64,000 nucleotides of DNA, taken from an uncultured Marinobacter sp. (GTDB taxonomy: Bacteria; Pseudomonadota; Gammaproteobacteria; Pseudomonadales; Oleiphilaceae). The DNA lies in assembly GCF_947259545.1 (NCBI RefSeq), contig NZ_CAMYMK010000002.1:1054001-1118000 (forward strand), read 5' to 3'. Positions 63,041 through 64,000 of this stretch are shown here, in pieces. The translations under genes and the position numbers were made by a program. The notes under the pieces were generated by a model that did no database searches, was not told the origin of the DNA, and saw only the letters and a program-made list of their open reading frames with translations. Numbering within the stretch: position 1 is the first letter of the stretch; each line of letters begins with the position of its first letter.

Positions 63041-64000
63041 GTGAGTCACGAACAGATCAACCAACACCTGTCTAACTGGACCGAGAGAGAATCCACTGCG
63101 GAAGCCATGATTCCGCTGATCGGCCGTCTATACCGCAAGAATAATGTGGTCACCTCCGTATACGGTCGCGCCATCATCAATCAGTCAGTTATCGGAATTA
63201 TTCGTGCTCACCGCTTTGTCCGTCAGGTGGAGGACAGCGAGCTGTCCGTTCACGATACCCTGCCAATCCTGCAGGCCATGGACAAGATGGACCTGGGGCG
63301 CGCCCATGTGGATATCGGCAAGCTGGCGGTTAAATTCAAAGCCGAGGGCGGCTCGCTGGAAGAGTTTCTCAATCGCGAGATAGGTCCGATTGTGGGGCAG
63401 TTTGCCACCCAGTCAGAGGAAGATGCCGAAAACGATACCAAAGATGTGGTCCTGTATGGTTTCGGCCGCATCGGTCGTCTGTTGGCCCGTATCCTGATCG
63501 AGAAAGCCGGGGGCGGTAACAACCTGCGCCTGCGTGCGATCGTTGTGCGTCAGGGCGGTGCCGAGCACGACCTGGAGAAGCGTGCCAGCCTGTTGCGTCG
63601 CGACTCTGTCCATGGTCCCTTCGACGGCACCATCACTGTCGACGAAAAAGAGTCCGCCCTGATTGCCAATGGCAACTACATCAAGGTGATCTACTCAGAT
63701 GGTCCGGACAAGGTGGACTACACCCAGTACGGCATCAACAATGCCATCGTCGTGGATAACACTGGTAAATGGCGCGATGAGGAAGGGCTTGGTCTGCACC
63801 TGAAATCGAAGGGTGTGAGTCGCGTCATTCTGACCGCGCCGGGTAAAGGTGATATCAAGAACATCGTATACGGCATCAACAACGACTGGATCACCTACGA
63901 GGACAAGATCCTGTCGGCGGCTTCCTGTACCACCAATGCCATTACTCCGGTCCTGAAAGCGATCAACGATGAATTCGGTATCGAGGACGGCCACGTTGAG
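63041..64000 (+). CDS. Glyceraldehyde-3-phosphate dehydrogenase, long form, 5' part
   Basis: 320 codons visible; the gene runs off the right edge. GTG start 9 bases after AGAGG. A ~130-residue N-terminal helical extension precedes the NAD-binding Rossmann motif GFGRIGR (140-146); the catalytic Cys296 is in SAASCTTNA. It interconverts glyceraldehyde-3-phosphate and 1,3-bisphosphoglycerate. The long form resembles the Pseudomonas protein encoded beside mfd. The N-terminal extension has no known function that can be read here. Confidence 0.9.
   Translation, partial: MSHEQINQHLSNWTERESTAEAMIPLIGRLYRKNNVVTSVYGRAIINQSVIGIIRAHRFVRQVEDSELSVHDTLPILQAMDKMDLGRAHVDIGKLAVKFKAEGGSLEEFLNREIGPIVGQFATQSEEDAENDTKDVVLYGFGRIGRLLARILIEKAGGGNNLRLRAIVVRQGGAEHDLEKRASLLRRDSVHGPFDGTITVDEKESALIANGNYIKVIYSDGPDKVDYTQYGINNAIVVDNTGKWRDEEGLGLHLKSKGVSRVILTAPGKGDIKNIVYGINNDWITYEDKILSAASCTTNAITPVLKAINDEFGIEDGHVE

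Overview
The window reads as a contiguous piece of a gammaproteobacterial chromosome, most likely Marinobacter or a close marine relative. The reasons are a Pseudomonas-type single polar flagellum and chemotaxis cluster (fliK-fliLMNOPQR-flhB, flhA-flhF-fleN-fliA, cheYZAB-motCD-parCP-cheW), a complete system I cytochrome c maturation operon directly after it, and a psrA / MTIP / csiV / mfd / gap neighbourhood like that of Pseudomonas. The genus is inferred from gene content and order, not from a search. No rRNA, tRNA, CRISPR array, insertion sequence or prophage was seen.

Layout. 1-1243: end of an HsbR-type phosphatase/kinase and hptB. 1264-8204: fliK, then fliL-fliM-fliN-fliO-fliP-fliQ-fliR-flhB, with good sigma-54 promoter matches before fliK and fliL. 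8205-8687: a gene-free block with two copies of an unusual 134-nt element around a REP-like palindrome. 8688-11420 (minus): upp, uraA and a methyltransferase, which split the flagellar cluster. 11525-25809: flhA (own sigma-54 site), flhF, fleN, fliA, cheY, cheZ, cheA, cheB, motC, motD, parC, parP, cheW and a DUF2802 gene, with a near-perfect sigma-28 promoter before parC and a sigma-54-like site before cheW. 25836-30875: a methyltransferase-like/GspE fusion ATPase, a MoxR-like AAA ATPase and, on the minus strand, a second FliK-like gene with a stand-alone FlhB C-terminal domain. 31058-38281: ccmABCDEFGHI. 38309-45212 (minus): moxR-DUF58-DUF4381-batA-batBC-batD. 45356-50239: giant NAD-glutamate dehydrogenase. 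50397-55249: an undocumented 57-aa gene, two rRNA guanine-N2 methyltransferases (rsmC, rlmG) around an unknown helical protein, riboflavin synthase and an unknown membrane protein. 55310-64000: psrA with two operator-like boxes, an L,D-transpeptidase, an MscS channel, a methylthioinosine/methylthioadenosine phosphorylase, csiV, mfd and the start of a long GAPDH.

How the parts fit. The first 30 kb builds and steers a polar flagellum: FliK and FlhB set hook length and switch export, FliLMN and FliOPQR-FlhAB form motor, switch and export gate, FlhF and FleN set position and number, FliA turns on late genes, and CheYZABW with ParC/ParP form polar arrays acting on the motor with the MotCD stator. 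The most unusual items are the twin 134-nt elements with a shared 54-nt core but unrelated, perfectly self-complementary 29-nt arms; the methyltransferase-GspE fusion plus AAA ATPase; and the FliK-like/FlhB-C pair.
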